DNA of 64,000 nt from an uncultured Eubacteriales bacterium (GCA_900546615.1 URDJ01000008.1:10961-74960), one strand, 5' to 3'. Shown: positions 17,935-26,218, numbered from the stretch's first letter. Numbers and translations are program-made. Notes: generated by a model from the letters alone, not told the origin.

Positions 17935-19140
17935 ATGCTCATAGTACAGAAATTCGGCGGAAGCTCCGTTGCCGACGCCGCAAAGGTAAAAAGGGTCGCA
18001 GGGATAATAGCGGACACGTATTCCGAGGGCCACGACGTCGTGGTCGTGCTCTCGGCACAGGGAGACACGACGGACGATCTCATCGGCAAGGCGAGGGAGC
18101 TGAACCCCCGGCCGTCAAAGCGCGAGATGGACGTTCTGCTCTCGACGGGAGAGCAGCAGTCTGTGGCGCTGATGTCGATGGCGTTGGAGGCCATCGGGCT
18201 GCCGGTGGTGTCGCTCACCGGCTGGCAGGTCGGGCTCGAGACGAACACCTCCTACGGCTCGGCAAGGATCGTCAGGGTCTCGACGGAGCGCATCCGCCGC
18301 GAGCTGGATAAGCGCCGGATCGTCGTAGTCGCGGGCTTCCAGGGAATCGACCGCAACGAGGACATCACGACCCTCGGGCGCGGCGGCTCGGATACGACGG
18401 CGGTGGCCATAGCGGCGGTGCTGCACGCGGATAAGTGCCAGATATACACGGACGTCGAGGGAGTGTACACCGCCGACCCGAGAAAGGTCAATGGTGCCAG
18501 AAAGCTCGACGAGATAACCTACGACGAGATGCTCGAGCTCGCGAGTCTCGGCGCTCAGGTCCTGATGAACCGCTCGGTGGAGCTGGCGAAGCGCTACGGC
18601 GTGGTGATAGAGGTGCTTTCGAGCTATGTGCGGAAGCCCGGTACTAAAGTTAAGGAGGTCGCAAAGAAGATGGAAGAGATGAAGATAAGCGGCATTGCAA
18701 AGGACAACGACGTGGCGCGCATAGCGGTCGTGGGCGTGCCCGACGAGCCCGGCATAGCGTTCAGGGTGTTCAACACCATGGCGCGCGCGAAGATAAACGT
18801 GGACATCATACTGCAGTCCTACGGCAAGAAGGGCACGAACGACATAAGCTTTACCGTGCCGCTGCCGGACGCCGACGCCGCGGCAGAGGCGCTCTCGGAG
18901 CTGCAGGAATCCATCGGCTACGACCACCTGAGCGTGGACACCAACGTCTGCAAGGTCAGCATCGTCGGCGCGGGCATGATGAGCGCCTCCGGCATAGCGG
19001 CCCTCATGTTCGAGGCCCTCTACGACGCGAAGATCAACATCCAGATGATCTCCACCTCAGAGATAAAGGTCTCCGTCCTCATCGAAAAGGGCTACGCGGA
19101 CCAGGCGGTCCAGGCAATACACAACAAGTTCTTCGGCTGA
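17935..19140 (+). CDS. lysC: Aspartate kinase
   Basis: Phosphorylates aspartate, the first step towards lysine, threonine and methionine. 401 residues: kinase domain beginning MLIVQKFGGSSVADAAKV, with GRGGSDTTAVAIAAVL and ADKCQIYTDVEGVYTADPR, then two ACT domains (about 265-330 and 345-395, VSIVGAGMMSASGIAALMFE and INIQMISTSEIKVSVL) for feedback inhibition. ATG 17935 follows TTTTGGAGGGACAT. It is 59 bases after hom and ends in a strong terminator. Confidence 0.97.
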   Translation: MLIVQKFGGSSVADAAKVKRVAGIIADTYSEGHDVVVVLSAQGDTTDDLIGKARELNPRPSKREMDVLLSTGEQQSVALMSMALEAIGLPVVSLTGWQVGLETNTSYGSARIVRVSTERIRRELDKRRIVVVAGFQGIDRNEDITTLGRGGSDTTAVAIAAVLHADKCQIYTDVEGVYTADPRKVNGARKLDEITYDEMLELASLGAQVLMNRSVELAKRYGVVIEVLSSYVRKPGTKVKEVAKKMEEMKISGIAKDNDVARIAVVGVPDEPGIAFRVFNTMARAKINVDIILQSYGKKGTNDISFTVPLPDADAAAEALSELQESIGYDHLSVDTNVCKVSIVGAGMMSASGIAALMFEALYDAKINIQMISTSEIKVSVLIEKGYADQAVQAIHNKFFG

Positions 19141-19147
19141 CAGTCAT

Positions 19148-19190
19148 AAATCGCCCCTCCGCGCTGCCGGCGCGGAGGGGCGATTTTTCA
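19148..19190 (+). terminator. Rho-independent terminator after lysC
   Basis: A perfect 17-bp stem (AAATCGCCCCTCCGCGC / GCGCGGAGGGGCGATTT) with a 5-base loop and trailing TT. Palindromic enough to serve the convergent minus-strand gene too. Confidence 0.9.
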
Positions 19191-19928
19191 TTTCCACCAC
19201 AGATCCTGCTCGCTTATCGGATAGTCGAGCTCGTAGAGCTGCTGCAATCGCGGGATCTTAGTGAGGTTGCGCGTGAAAAAACGTGTATACAGGCCCAGCT
19301 TTTTCAGGTCTGCCTCATCCAGCTTCCGTATTAGCTCCAGGAGGTGGTCCATGTCTATGTCAAAAAGATACCACTGCATCTGGTCATAGTCCGGCCACGG
19401 CATGGAAAATGGCAGGCTGTAGGTCAGCATGTGGTGCAGCAAATGCGCCTCGGCCGTTGGCAACTTCACCTTCACCCCGAAAAGCTCGGCTTCAAAGGTG
19501 TCGTCCATCAGCAGGCCGCTGTGGCTGAGACGGCGCAATGGCGCTCCATATGCGCTCTCGGTCTCTCCTTCGGGAGCGTAAAATTCAAAGCCCAGCCCCT
19601 CGCGCGTATACAGGCAGATTGTCCCCGTGCCGCTGTCCTTGCCGACCACGAGGTCCATCCGCTCCTTCAAATCATACAGGGTCTTGCCCGACGCGGGCAG
19701 CGTCCCCGGCTCGAGTATCAGGAAGGAGGTGTCGATATAATTATACGCCGTCCTTATGTACCTCAGCTTCTTCGTCAGCCAGAGCACATACTGCGCCGTG
19801 GTCAGAATAAGCATTGTCCTGTCCAGGATGCCGAGCTCGTCCATGACCTCGGCAAGATCCCAGAAGTTCCGGCATTCGGCCCGCAGCAGTTCCCGGCCCT
19901 CCCTGCTGTATAATCGCACCGCTTCCAC
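19188..19928 (-). CDS. Unrecognised protein, about 246 residues
   Basis: I do not recognise this family. The codon-biased reading frame encodes a soluble, helix-rich, acidic-to-neutral protein: RELLRAECRNFWDLAEVMDE near the start, YIRTAYNYIDTSFLILEPGT, GFEFYAPEGETES, LPTAEAHLLHHMLTYSLPF, and an aromatic C-terminus ending DLWWK. The HxLLHHML-type segment after a beta-rich half faintly recalls nucleotidyltransferase-like proteins, but no GS..D motif is visible. The start is uncertain: GTG 19928 or GTG 19919, the latter behind GGGGGTGG. It follows the CLC gene by about 20 bases on the same strand. Confidence 0.65.
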   Translation of the reverse strand: MEAVRLYSREGRELLRAECRNFWDLAEVMDELGILDRTMLILTTAQYVLWLTKKLRYIRTAYNYIDTSFLILEPGTLPASGKTLYDLKERMDLVVGKDSGTGTICLYTREGLGFEFYAPEGETESAYGAPLRRLSHSGLLMDDTFEAELFGVKVKLPTAEAHLLHHMLTYSLPFSMPWPDYDQMQWYLFDIDMDHLLELIRKLDEADLKKLGLYTRFFTRNLTKIPRLQQLYELDYPISEQDLWWK

Positions 19929-19948
19929 CCCCAATGAATTTTCCGGGC

Positions 19949-21205
19949 TTACTTTGCGTGTATGTCTATGAATTCGGCCCTGAGCTTGGAATACATGATC
20001 TTCTGACTGCTGTAAAGGCCCGTGTAGCCCGACAGCATGTAGCTTACCGCGCAGGCCACGGCAAAGAGCACGACCCCGCCGGAGCCGAACAGCTCCACCG
20101 AGAGTATGACCGAAGCCACGGGGCAATTCACCGCCCCGCAAAAGAGCGCCACCAGACCCACCGCCGCCGCAAAGCCCGCCGGTATGCCCAGCAGAGGCCC
20201 CAGCACACAGCCGAGCGTCGCGCCTATGAAAAAGGTAGGCACCACCTCGCCGCCGCGGAAACCGCAGCCGAGCGTTATCGCTGTAAACACGAGCTTCAGC
20301 ACGAAGGCCGCAGGCTCTGCCTCGCCCTCGGCTATCGCGCGTCCAATGACCGCCGTGCCCGCGCCGTTGTAATCCGTCGTTCCGCAGACATAGGTCAGCG
20401 CTATGATGACAAAGCCGCCCGCCGCCGCGCGCAGGCAGGGATTCTTAATTGTTTTGGATATGAAATGCTCGCTCCTGTGCATGGTCTCGCAGAAGACGAT
20501 GCTCATTACCGCACAGGCGACGCCGAGCACGGCGATCCGCCAGAGTATGTCGGCCGAAAGCGCCGGGGCCTCTATGACGAACCTCGTAGGCGCTATTCCG
20601 AAAAGCCGCGTTATCCCAAATGCCGCGAGCGCCGATGTCAGGCAGGGCACGAGGCCCGAGTAGTAGACAACACCGACACTGATGACCTCCAGCGCGAATA
20701 TGGCGGCGGTGAGCGGAGTGCCGAAAAGGGCGGAAAACAGGGCGCTCATACCGCAGAGCGTAGCGAGGCGCATGTCCTTCTCGTCGAGTCTGAAGAGCCG
20801 GCCCATGCTCCAGCCGAGGCCGCCGCCTATCTGCAGTGCCGCTCCCTCGCGCCCCGCTGAGCCGCCGCCCAGATGGGTCAGCACCGTCGAGGCAAAGATG
20901 ACCGGCACCAGCCCCAGCGGTATTCTCTCCCCCAAGTGTATGGAATCTATGACTGCGTTTGTGCTCTCGCTCTCCATGTGCGTATAGCGGTAAATGAGCG
21001 CTATGACGATGCCGATAGCCGGCAGCAGCCAAAGAAGCTCGGGGAAACTCTCCCTCAGGCTGTTCGCCCCTGCGACGCTCAGGTAAAACGCCGTGCCGAT
21101 CAGCCCGCCGACCACGCCCGTGACCGAGGCGATGGCGAGCCATTTCAGGAACACGCGCAGGAATTTGGCAGCAGCGCGCAGTCTGCCTGACAATTCTTCG
21201 GACAA
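19949..21205 (-). CDS. CLC-family anion channel/transporter, CLC-F (fluoride) like
   Basis: 418 residues with about ten TM helices. The region equivalent to GREGP reads HLGGGSAGREGAALQIGGG, preceded by ESTNAVIDSIHLGERIPLG in place of the chloride-selective GSGIP motif, and the later GxFxP equivalent is GFRGGEVVPTFFIGATLG. From memory these are marks of the CLC-F clade that exchanges fluoride for protons. The gating Glu is kept in GREG. TTG 21205 is chosen because GGGAGGG ends seven bases before it; longer in-frame starts would run into the tRNA-Ser region. No fluoride riboswitch was seen upstream. Confidence 0.85.
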   Translation of the reverse strand: MSEELSGRLRAAAKFLRVFLKWLAIASVTGVVGGLIGTAFYLSVAGANSLRESFPELLWLLPAIGIVIALIYRYTHMESESTNAVIDSIHLGERIPLGLVPVIFASTVLTHLGGGSAGREGAALQIGGGLGWSMGRLFRLDEKDMRLATLCGMSALFSALFGTPLTAAIFALEVISVGVVYYSGLVPCLTSALAAFGITRLFGIAPTRFVIEAPALSADILWRIAVLGVACAVMSIVFCETMHRSEHFISKTIKNPCLRAAAGGFVIIALTYVCGTTDYNGAGTAVIGRAIAEGEAEPAAFVLKLVFTAITLGCGFRGGEVVPTFFIGATLGCVLGPLLGIPAGFAAAVGLVALFCGAVNCPVASVILSVELFGSGGVVLFAVACAVSYMLSGYTGLYSSQKIMYSKLRAEFIDIHAK

Positions 21206-21301
21206 ATCTTGACCCTCCCAAGCAGCGGATACGCAGACAGTATATAATGTCCGGGAGGAAAAATCCACAGTCTGTTTCCACATCGTCGCGAAAATTAAGC
21301 C

Positions 21302-21330
21302 TTGATTTTTCCCCGCGGCTTGTATATAAT
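21302..21330 (+). promoter_or_regulatory. Promoter for tRNA-Ser
   Basis: TTGATT (21302-21307), a 17-base spacer and a perfect TATAAT (21325-21330), 12 bases before the tRNA 5' end. Confidence 0.8.
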
Positions 21331-21342
21331 AAGCGGTACTGT

Positions 21343-21431
21343 GCAGCGGTATCGAAGTGGTCATAACGGGGCTGACTCGAAATCAGTTTGATGGAGACAT
21401 CACGTGGGTTCGAATCCCACCCGCTGCGCCA
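21343..21431 (+). tRNA. tRNA-Ser (anticodon CGA)
   Basis: Acceptor GCAGCGG pairs with CCGCTGC. Anticodon stem GCTGA/TCAGT holds the loop CTCGAAA (anticodon CGA, codon UCG); long variable arm; T-arm GTGGG TTCGAAT CCCAC; discriminator G and encoded CCA. The long variable arm is diagnostic of serine. Confidence 0.95.
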
Positions 21432-21440
21432 ACAGAAATG

Positions 21441-21480
21441 CTGCGTTTTGGCCTCGTGCGAGGCTAAAACGCAGTTTTTT
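21441..21480 (+). terminator. Terminator of tRNA-Ser
   Basis: Stem CTGCGTTTT.GGCCTCG / GAGGCT.AAAACGCAG with a 3-base loop followed by TTTTTT, ten bases after the CCA. Confidence 0.92.
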
Positions 21481-21535
21481 AATTTCCGCATTCCAACAAA
21501 AAGCTCAGGTGCAACAGCGATGCAGTCGAAAGCAA

Positions 21536-21718
21536 GGCCGCATCTCCCTGTTTCTCGGCGTCACGCGCTGGCTCGCCTTCAACATACCGATGCTCTACAT
21601 CCTGAACTGCGCCTGCGGCATGTTCGGCATCGTCGCGCAGGTCACGGCCAACTGCCTGACGGTCCTCCTCTCCTTTTACGTATATCACAAATACCGCCCC
21701 GCAGTCTCACAGCCGTGA
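21536..21718 (+). pseudogene. 3' remnant of a GtrA-like membrane protein
   Basis: An open stretch with no start of its own after the tRNA-Ser terminator encodes GRISLFLGVTRWLAFNIPML, then two hydrophobic segments ending SFYVYHKYRP. The pattern matches the last two helices of GtrA-family four-helix membrane proteins. The N-terminal half is absent and the frame begins within tRNA/terminator sequence, so it is read as a truncated remnant. An imperfect hairpin with CCGCCC/GGGCGG ends overlaps its stop. Confidence 0.45.
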
Positions 21719-21755
21719 GTCCGCAGGGCGGCTCCTTTTCCCCAGCAACGTCCAC

Positions 21756-21784
21756 TTGCGCGCCGGTGCGGGCCATGGTACAAT
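21756..21784 (+). promoter_or_regulatory. Promoter for the 21.8-23.8 kb operon
   Basis: TTGCGC (21756-21761), a 17-base spacer, TACAAT (21779-21784), followed after about 35 bases by ATG 21821. Confidence 0.6.
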
Positions 21785-21820
21785 GTGCTCCGTTATAACG
21801 CTTGTTGAAAGGATAACGAT

Positions 21821-22141
21821 ATGAAGAGGCTTATATCAACGCTCATGCTCGCAGCTCTGCTCTGCGGCTGCCTCGTCTCCGGCGCACTAGCCGGCTCGGA
21901 CGACGCCCTTGAGCAGTTCGGCTCAATCGCAGATACCATCTGCGGGCTCGATGGCCCGCCCTCCGATGAACAGCTCTCCGCGCTTCTGGCCGACTTGGAG
22001 GCCCTGGACTTCGACGCGGCAGAGGAGGATAACGGGCTGACCGGCAGCATGGTCGGCGACAGTACCAATGTGCAGATGCTCTTTTACAAGCTCCAGCTGG
22101 AGCTTGCACAGCAGGCAAAGGATCTGCTCAGGAAACAATAG
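21821..22141 (+). CDS. Secreted protein, N-terminal part of an apparently frameshifted gene
   Basis: 106 codons. The first 24 residues form a signal peptide (MKRLISTLMLAALLCGCLVSGALAG), possibly with Cys at the lipobox. The rest is acidic and helical, ending LQLELAQQAKDLLRKQ. At 22132-22141 the open frame passes to the -1 frame, where EQIQQQNEKQRLCSQFINEA continues the helical pattern without a start codon and leads into the 22255-22599 frame. So the two pieces look like one gene of about 260 codons broken by a frameshift (mutation, assembly error or, less likely, programmed slip). ATG 21821 follows GAAAGGATAACG. Family not recognised. Confidence 0.6.
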   Translation: MKRLISTLMLAALLCGCLVSGALAGSDDALEQFGSIADTICGLDGPPSDEQLSALLADLEALDFDAAEEDNGLTGSMVGDSTNVQMLFYKLQLELAQQAKDLLRKQ

Positions 22142-22254
22142 AGCAGATACAGCAGCAGAACGAGAAGCAGCGCCTGTGCTCTCAGTTCATAAACGAGGCC
22201 AGAACGACAGTCTCAAACCTGAGCGGGGATAAGACCGTTGCGGTCCCGGAGGAC

Positions 22255-22599
22255 ATGCTGGACTTCCTGCAGGAAAACTCGCTCTATGTACCGGCTGACC
22301 CATCTGCGGCAAATATCGAGAGCTGGCGGGCCATCGTCAGCGCACTGGAGTACCACCAGGAGAGCATAGGGGCAAGCGTACAGCAGAACATGGTCTACAT
22401 ACAGGATTTCATCGGCCAGTACAACAGCTATTCTCAGGCTTCGCAGTCCGTCCTTGCCGGCGCAGGCTCGCTCTCGGGCAGCGCCACGATGCTCGGCTCC
22501 GGCGGCGCTGGCCTCGCGGTGACGGCGCTCATAGCGGGCCTCGTCCTCGGCGCGCTCGTCACGGCTCTGGTCCTGAAAAAGAAAAAGCCGCAGGCATGA
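22255..22599 (+). CDS. C-terminal part of the frameshifted secreted protein, with TM anchor
   Basis: 114 codons from the first ATG of this frame, but the frame is open from 22033 and similarity in pattern begins near 22132, so ATG 22255 is probably not a real start. It encodes an Asn/Gln/Ser-rich extracellular stretch (QNMVYIQDFIGQYNSYSQAS), a Gly/Ala-rich linker and one TM helix (VTALIAGLVLGALVTALVL) with a KKKKPQA cytoplasmic tail. Topology of the joined product: signal peptide, extracellular coiled region, C-terminal anchor. Its stop overlaps the ATG of the next gene (22596) by four bases. Confidence 0.55.
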   Translation: MLDFLQENSLYVPADPSAANIESWRAIVSALEYHQESIGASVQQNMVYIQDFIGQYNSYSQASQSVLAGAGSLSGSATMLGSGGAGLAVTALIAGLVLGALVTALVLKKKKPQA

Positions 22600-23228
22600 T
22601 CTGGCTCAGGCTCGCGGGCGCCACGGCCGCGTTCATATTCGGCCTGTGCACGGCCTTCCGGCCGAAGATCCCGCTCTATTACAAGATCATTTTTTTCGGC
22701 ATGGCTTCCTGCTTTCTCGGCAGCTGTTATGAGGCGCTGGCGCAGCTTTTGCGCCCCTCGGCGGCCGAGGGCTTCCACGTCGGATATTTCGGTTATATCG
22801 GCCTGTTCTTCTTCCTCTACTCGTCCTACTACGGGGCCATCAACAGCCTCGCGGACGGAGGGGGCCGGGACTATCGCCGCTACAGGCTCGCAGCCGGGCT
22901 CGCGGCCCTCGCCGTCTGCGCGGCGGGGCTTTGCGGAGCCTGGCTGCGCTCGGAGCAGCATCTGCTCCTGAGCATCTTCACACTGCCCGTTACCATGGCG
23001 GCGTATTTTGCCGCAAAGCTGCTCATAATGCCGGACGTGGAGCTGGGCATAACCGCCGCAATGCGGCCCTTCAACGCCCTTGCGCTCGGGCTGTGCGCGG
23101 TGCAGCTGCTGGAGTTCTGCTGGGGCTTCGGCGGCGCCGCCGGCTGGCTCATCGCCGCGCTCGACGGCCTGCTGCTCGCCGCCTCCCTGCCTGTGGCGAG
23201 AAAGGGGGTGCGCCGGTGGTTTATGTGA
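22596..23228 (+). CDS. Polytopic membrane protein of unknown function
   Basis: 210 residues with about six or seven TM helices (MIWLRLAGATAAFIFGLCTA, YYKIIFFGMASCFLGSCYEA, FHVGYFGYIGLFFFLYSSYY, and others). No recognised motif. It overlaps the preceding anchored protein (ATGA) and the PrsW-type gene, which begins 12 bases before its stop, so the three are translationally coupled. Confidence 0.75.
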   Translation: MIWLRLAGATAAFIFGLCTAFRPKIPLYYKIIFFGMASCFLGSCYEALAQLLRPSAAEGFHVGYFGYIGLFFFLYSSYYGAINSLADGGGRDYRRYRLAAGLAALAVCAAGLCGAWLRSEQHLLLSIFTLPVTMAAYFAAKLLIMPDVELGITAAMRPFNALALGLCAVQLLEFCWGFGGAAGWLIAALDGLLLAASLPVARKGVRRWFM

Positions 23229-23845
23229 TCCTCATCTGCTTCGCCGTGCCCCTGCTCCTGCTCATGACCCTGCTCGAGAGCCGCTCCAGGCTGCTGCTCG
23301 GCTTCATGCTGCTGGGCATGCTCGTGGCGGTCAGCTCCTACGAGATAAACACGCTCGTGCAGCTCTCCTTCCTGATGAGCGGGCAGGAGATATCCGTAAA
23401 GGTAGCGCCCATCGTCGAGGAGCTGCTCAAGGCGCTGCCGGTGCTCTTTTACGCGGCGCTCATATGCGACGACAAAAAGACCCTGCTGCCCCTTGCGATG
23501 TCCGTCGGCATAGGCTTCGCCATCATAGAAAACGCCTTCCTGCTCATAACCTGCATAGATCAGGTGAGCCTCGGGTGGGCGGTCGTGCGCGGCTTTTCCA
23601 CGAGCCTCTCGCACGGCATGTGTACCCTCTCCGTCGGCTACGGCATGCAGTTCCTCAAACGGCAGAAGAAGCTCTTTTACACCGGCATTTTCGGGCTTTT
23701 GTCCCTCGCCATGACCTTCCACGCCGTCTTCAACCTGCTGATCCAGTCCGACTATGACTGGTTCGGCATGCTCCTGCCTATCGCCACCTACCTCGGTTTC
23801 CGGCTCCTCATAGCAAAACGGCACAAAAAAGCAGACGCCGCATGA
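23216..23845 (+). CDS. PrsW-family intramembrane metalloprotease
   Basis: 209 residues, about six TM helices. The PrsW/CAAX-like motifs are present: VAPIVEELLKALPVLFY (EExxK), SVGIGFAIIENAFLL (ExxE/N type), RGFSTSLSHGMCTLSVGYG and a final MTFHAVFNLLIQS with His. PrsW cleaves membrane anti-sigma factors or other TM proteins. GTG 23216 is chosen because AGGGGGTG ends a few bases before it. The neighbouring C-terminally anchored secreted protein could be the substrate; this is an inference. Confidence 0.85.
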   Translation: MVYVILICFAVPLLLLMTLLESRSRLLLGFMLLGMLVAVSSYEINTLVQLSFLMSGQEISVKVAPIVEELLKALPVLFYAALICDDKKTLLPLAMSVGIGFAIIENAFLLITCIDQVSLGWAVVRGFSTSLSHGMCTLSVGYGMQFLKRQKKLFYTGIFGLLSLAMTFHAVFNLLIQSDYDWFGMLLPIATYLGFRLLIAKRHKKADAA

Positions 23846-23861
23846 GCGTCTGCTTTTTTCA
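23824..23861. terminator. Bidirectional terminator between PrsW and the NfnAB-like gene
   Basis: Perfect 14-bp stem AAAAAAGCAGACGC / GCGTCTGCTTTTTT with a 7-base loop; it includes the PrsW stop codon and serves both convergent genes. Confidence 0.92.
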
Positions 23862-23874
23862 TATCGTCTTAGTC

Positions 23875-26160
23875 TTATTTCGCCGACAGGTACTCGTCTA
23901 TCGACTTCGCGCCCTGCTTGCCCGCGCCCATGGCGAGGATGACGGTCGCCGCGCCGGTCACGGCGTCGCCGCCCGCGTACACGGCCTTCCTCGAGGTCTC
24001 CAGTGTGTCCTCGTTCACCACGAGGCAGCCCTTCTTGTTCGTGTCGAGGCCCGGAGTCGTCGTCCTCAGCAGAGGGTTCGGCGTCGTGCCGATGGCTACG
24101 ATGACCGCGTCCGCTACGATGACGAATTCACTGCCCTCGATCGGCGTCACGCCCCTGCGGCCGGACGCGTCCGGCTCGCCCAGGCGCATCTTCACGCACT
24201 TGAGGCCCACAACGCGCCTGTCAGCGTCGCCAAGGATCTCCACGGGGTTGTTCAGCAGCTTGAACTCGATGCCCTCCTCCTCGGCATGGTGGACTTCCTC
24301 CGCCCTCGCCGGCAGCTCGTCGCGGCCGCGGCGGTACACTATGAACACCTCGTCCGCGCCCATCCTCTTGGCGCACCTCGCCGCGTCCATCGCCACGTTG
24401 CCGCCGCCGATGACCGCGATGCGCTTCGCGTTATTCTTTATCGGCGTATCGTAGTCGTCCCGGTACGCCTTCATGAGGTTTATCCTCGTCAGGTACTCAT
24501 TCGCCGAGTACACACCCAGCAGGTTCTCGCCGGGGATGTTCATGAACTGCGGCAGGCCCGCGCCGGAGCCTATGAACACCGCCTCGTAGCCGTCCTCGAA
24601 CAGCTGGTCGAGCGGCATCGTCCGGCCGATGATGCAGTCGTTCACAAACTTCACGCCCGCGCGCTCGAGGTTCTTCACCTCGCGGTCCACGATGCTCTTG
24701 GGCAGACGGAACTCGGGTATGCCGTAGGCCAGCACGCCGCCGTTCTTGTGCAGCGCCTCGAACACCGTCACGTCGTAGCCTTTCTTGACAAGATCGCCGG
24801 CGCAGCTCAGCCCGCTCGGGCCGGAGCCTATGATCGCGACCCTGTGGCCGTTCGGAGCCGCCTTCACCGTGCAGGCGCAGGCGTCGTCCGCGTGCTCCAT
24901 GTGGTAGTCCGCAACGAACCTTTCGAGTCTGCCGATCGCAACCGGCTCGCCCTTTATTCCCCTGACGCACTTCGACTCGCACTGCCGCTCCTGCGGACAC
25001 ACGCGGCCGCACACCGCCGCCAGCGAGTTCGTCGTCGCTATGACCTCATAGCCGCCCTCAAAGTCGCCTTCCTTCACCCTCGAGATGAACTCCGGTATCC
25101 TCACGTTCACCGGGCAGCCCTTCACGCACTGCGGGTCCTTGCAGTTCAGGCAGCGCATGGCCTCCTGCTTCGCAACGAACGCGCCGTAGCCCAGAGCCAC
25201 CTCGTTGAAGTTCTTCGCCCTCACCTTCGGATCCTGCTCCGGCATCGGGTGCTTCGTCATGCGCTTCATCGGGTTCTCAGCTTCGTCCGCCTCGGAGGGC
25301 TTGTACTCGCCGCGGCGCACGCCGCCCGTGATGCGGCACACGTGCTCGTTCTGGTCCGCCTCCTCGCCGAGATAGAAGTTGTTCCTCTCTAGCAGGCTGT
25401 CCCAATCCACCAGATGCGCGTCGAACTCCGGCCCGTCCACGCAGGCAAACTTCCGCTCGCCGCCGACCGTCAGGCGGCAGCCGCCGCACATGCCCGTGCC
25501 GTCTATCATTATCGGGTTCAGGCTCGCCGTCGTCCTTATGCCGTAGGGCCTCGTCGTCTCCGCAACGTATTTCATCATGACGATGGGACCGCAGGTCAGC
25601 ACGGAGTCGTACTGCACGCCCGCCTCCAGCAGCTCCTTGAGCTTCGTCGTGACAAAGCCCTTCTCGCCGTAGCTGCCGTCGTCAGTCGTTATATACAGGT
25701 TGTCCGAAGCTGCCCGGAACTCGTCCTCCATGATGACGATGTCCGCAGACCTGAAGCCGCAAATCATGTCGACCGCGATACCCAGCTTCTTGAGCTCCTT
25801 CGCAACGGGGTAGTTTATCGCGCAGCCGGTACCGCCGCCCACGACGCAGATGCGCTTCGCGTTCGGGTCTATCTCCGCCGGGCGCCCCAGAGGCCCGACG
25901 ATGTCCGCTATGTAGTCCCCCGGCTCGATGAGTGAAAACATCTGCGTGCTTTTGCCCGCGGGCTGGAAGTTGAAGGACACCGTGCCCTTCTCGGGATCGT
26001 AGTCTGCGATGGTAAGCGGGAACCTCTCGCCGTACTCATCCAGCCGGAAGATCGCAAACTGGCCGGGCTTCGCGCTCCTTGCGATCAGCGGCGCTTCAAT
26101 GCTCACCCTGAATATCGTTTTTGACGTGTTGATAGGGTATTTCTCGGCAATTCTGAACAT
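23875..26160 (-). CDS. Fused NfnA-NfnB-like (sulfide dehydrogenase/glutamate synthase-like) flavoprotein
   Basis: 761 residues. The first about 285 resemble the FAD/NAD-binding DHODB/NfnA/SudB subunit: RDP FAD region FAIFRLDEYGERFPLTIADY, NAD loop CVVGGGTGCAINYPVA, and a cysteine cluster GMCGGCRLTVGGERKFACVD for a [2Fe-2S]. The rest resembles NfnB/GltD/SudA: two cluster motifs CLNCKDPQCVKGCP and CGRVCPQERQCESKC, an FAD GxGPSG motif (AIIGSGPSGLSCAG) and an NADPH motif (AVIGGGNVAMDAA). Separate NfnAB bifurcates electrons between NADH, ferredoxin and NADP+. Here both are in one chain, a form often labelled DHODB-subunit/glutamate-synthase fusion. No large GltS subunit is next to it. Confidence 0.92.
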   Translation of the reverse strand: MFRIAEKYPINTSKTIFRVSIEAPLIARSAKPGQFAIFRLDEYGERFPLTIADYDPEKGTVSFNFQPAGKSTQMFSLIEPGDYIADIVGPLGRPAEIDPNAKRICVVGGGTGCAINYPVAKELKKLGIAVDMICGFRSADIVIMEDEFRAASDNLYITTDDGSYGEKGFVTTKLKELLEAGVQYDSVLTCGPIVMMKYVAETTRPYGIRTTASLNPIMIDGTGMCGGCRLTVGGERKFACVDGPEFDAHLVDWDSLLERNNFYLGEEADQNEHVCRITGGVRRGEYKPSEADEAENPMKRMTKHPMPEQDPKVRAKNFNEVALGYGAFVAKQEAMRCLNCKDPQCVKGCPVNVRIPEFISRVKEGDFEGGYEVIATTNSLAAVCGRVCPQERQCESKCVRGIKGEPVAIGRLERFVADYHMEHADDACACTVKAAPNGHRVAIIGSGPSGLSCAGDLVKKGYDVTVFEALHKNGGVLAYGIPEFRLPKSIVDREVKNLERAGVKFVNDCIIGRTMPLDQLFEDGYEAVFIGSGAGLPQFMNIPGENLLGVYSANEYLTRINLMKAYRDDYDTPIKNNAKRIAVIGGGNVAMDAARCAKRMGADEVFIVYRRGRDELPARAEEVHHAEEEGIEFKLLNNPVEILGDADRRVVGLKCVKMRLGEPDASGRRGVTPIEGSEFVIVADAVIVAIGTTPNPLLRTTTPGLDTNKKGCLVVNEDTLETSRKAVYAGGDAVTGAATVILAMGAGKQGAKSIDEYLSAK

Positions 26161-26218
26161 AATTTCTATATCCGCCTTTCAAAACGGGTCGCCCATCAAG
26201 GGCACCAAAATTACTATC

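Noticed and set aside
21206..21342. Fluoride riboswitch ahead of the CLC gene
   Set aside because: GGxGAUGG and CUGAUG cores were not found in the leader, which also contains the tRNA-Ser promoter on the other strand.
22125..22145. Programmed -1 frameshifting in the 21.8 kb gene
   Set aside because: No classical slippery heptamer (A-AAA-AAG type) is present at the switch (AGGAAACAATAG), so a mutation or sequencing error is more likely.
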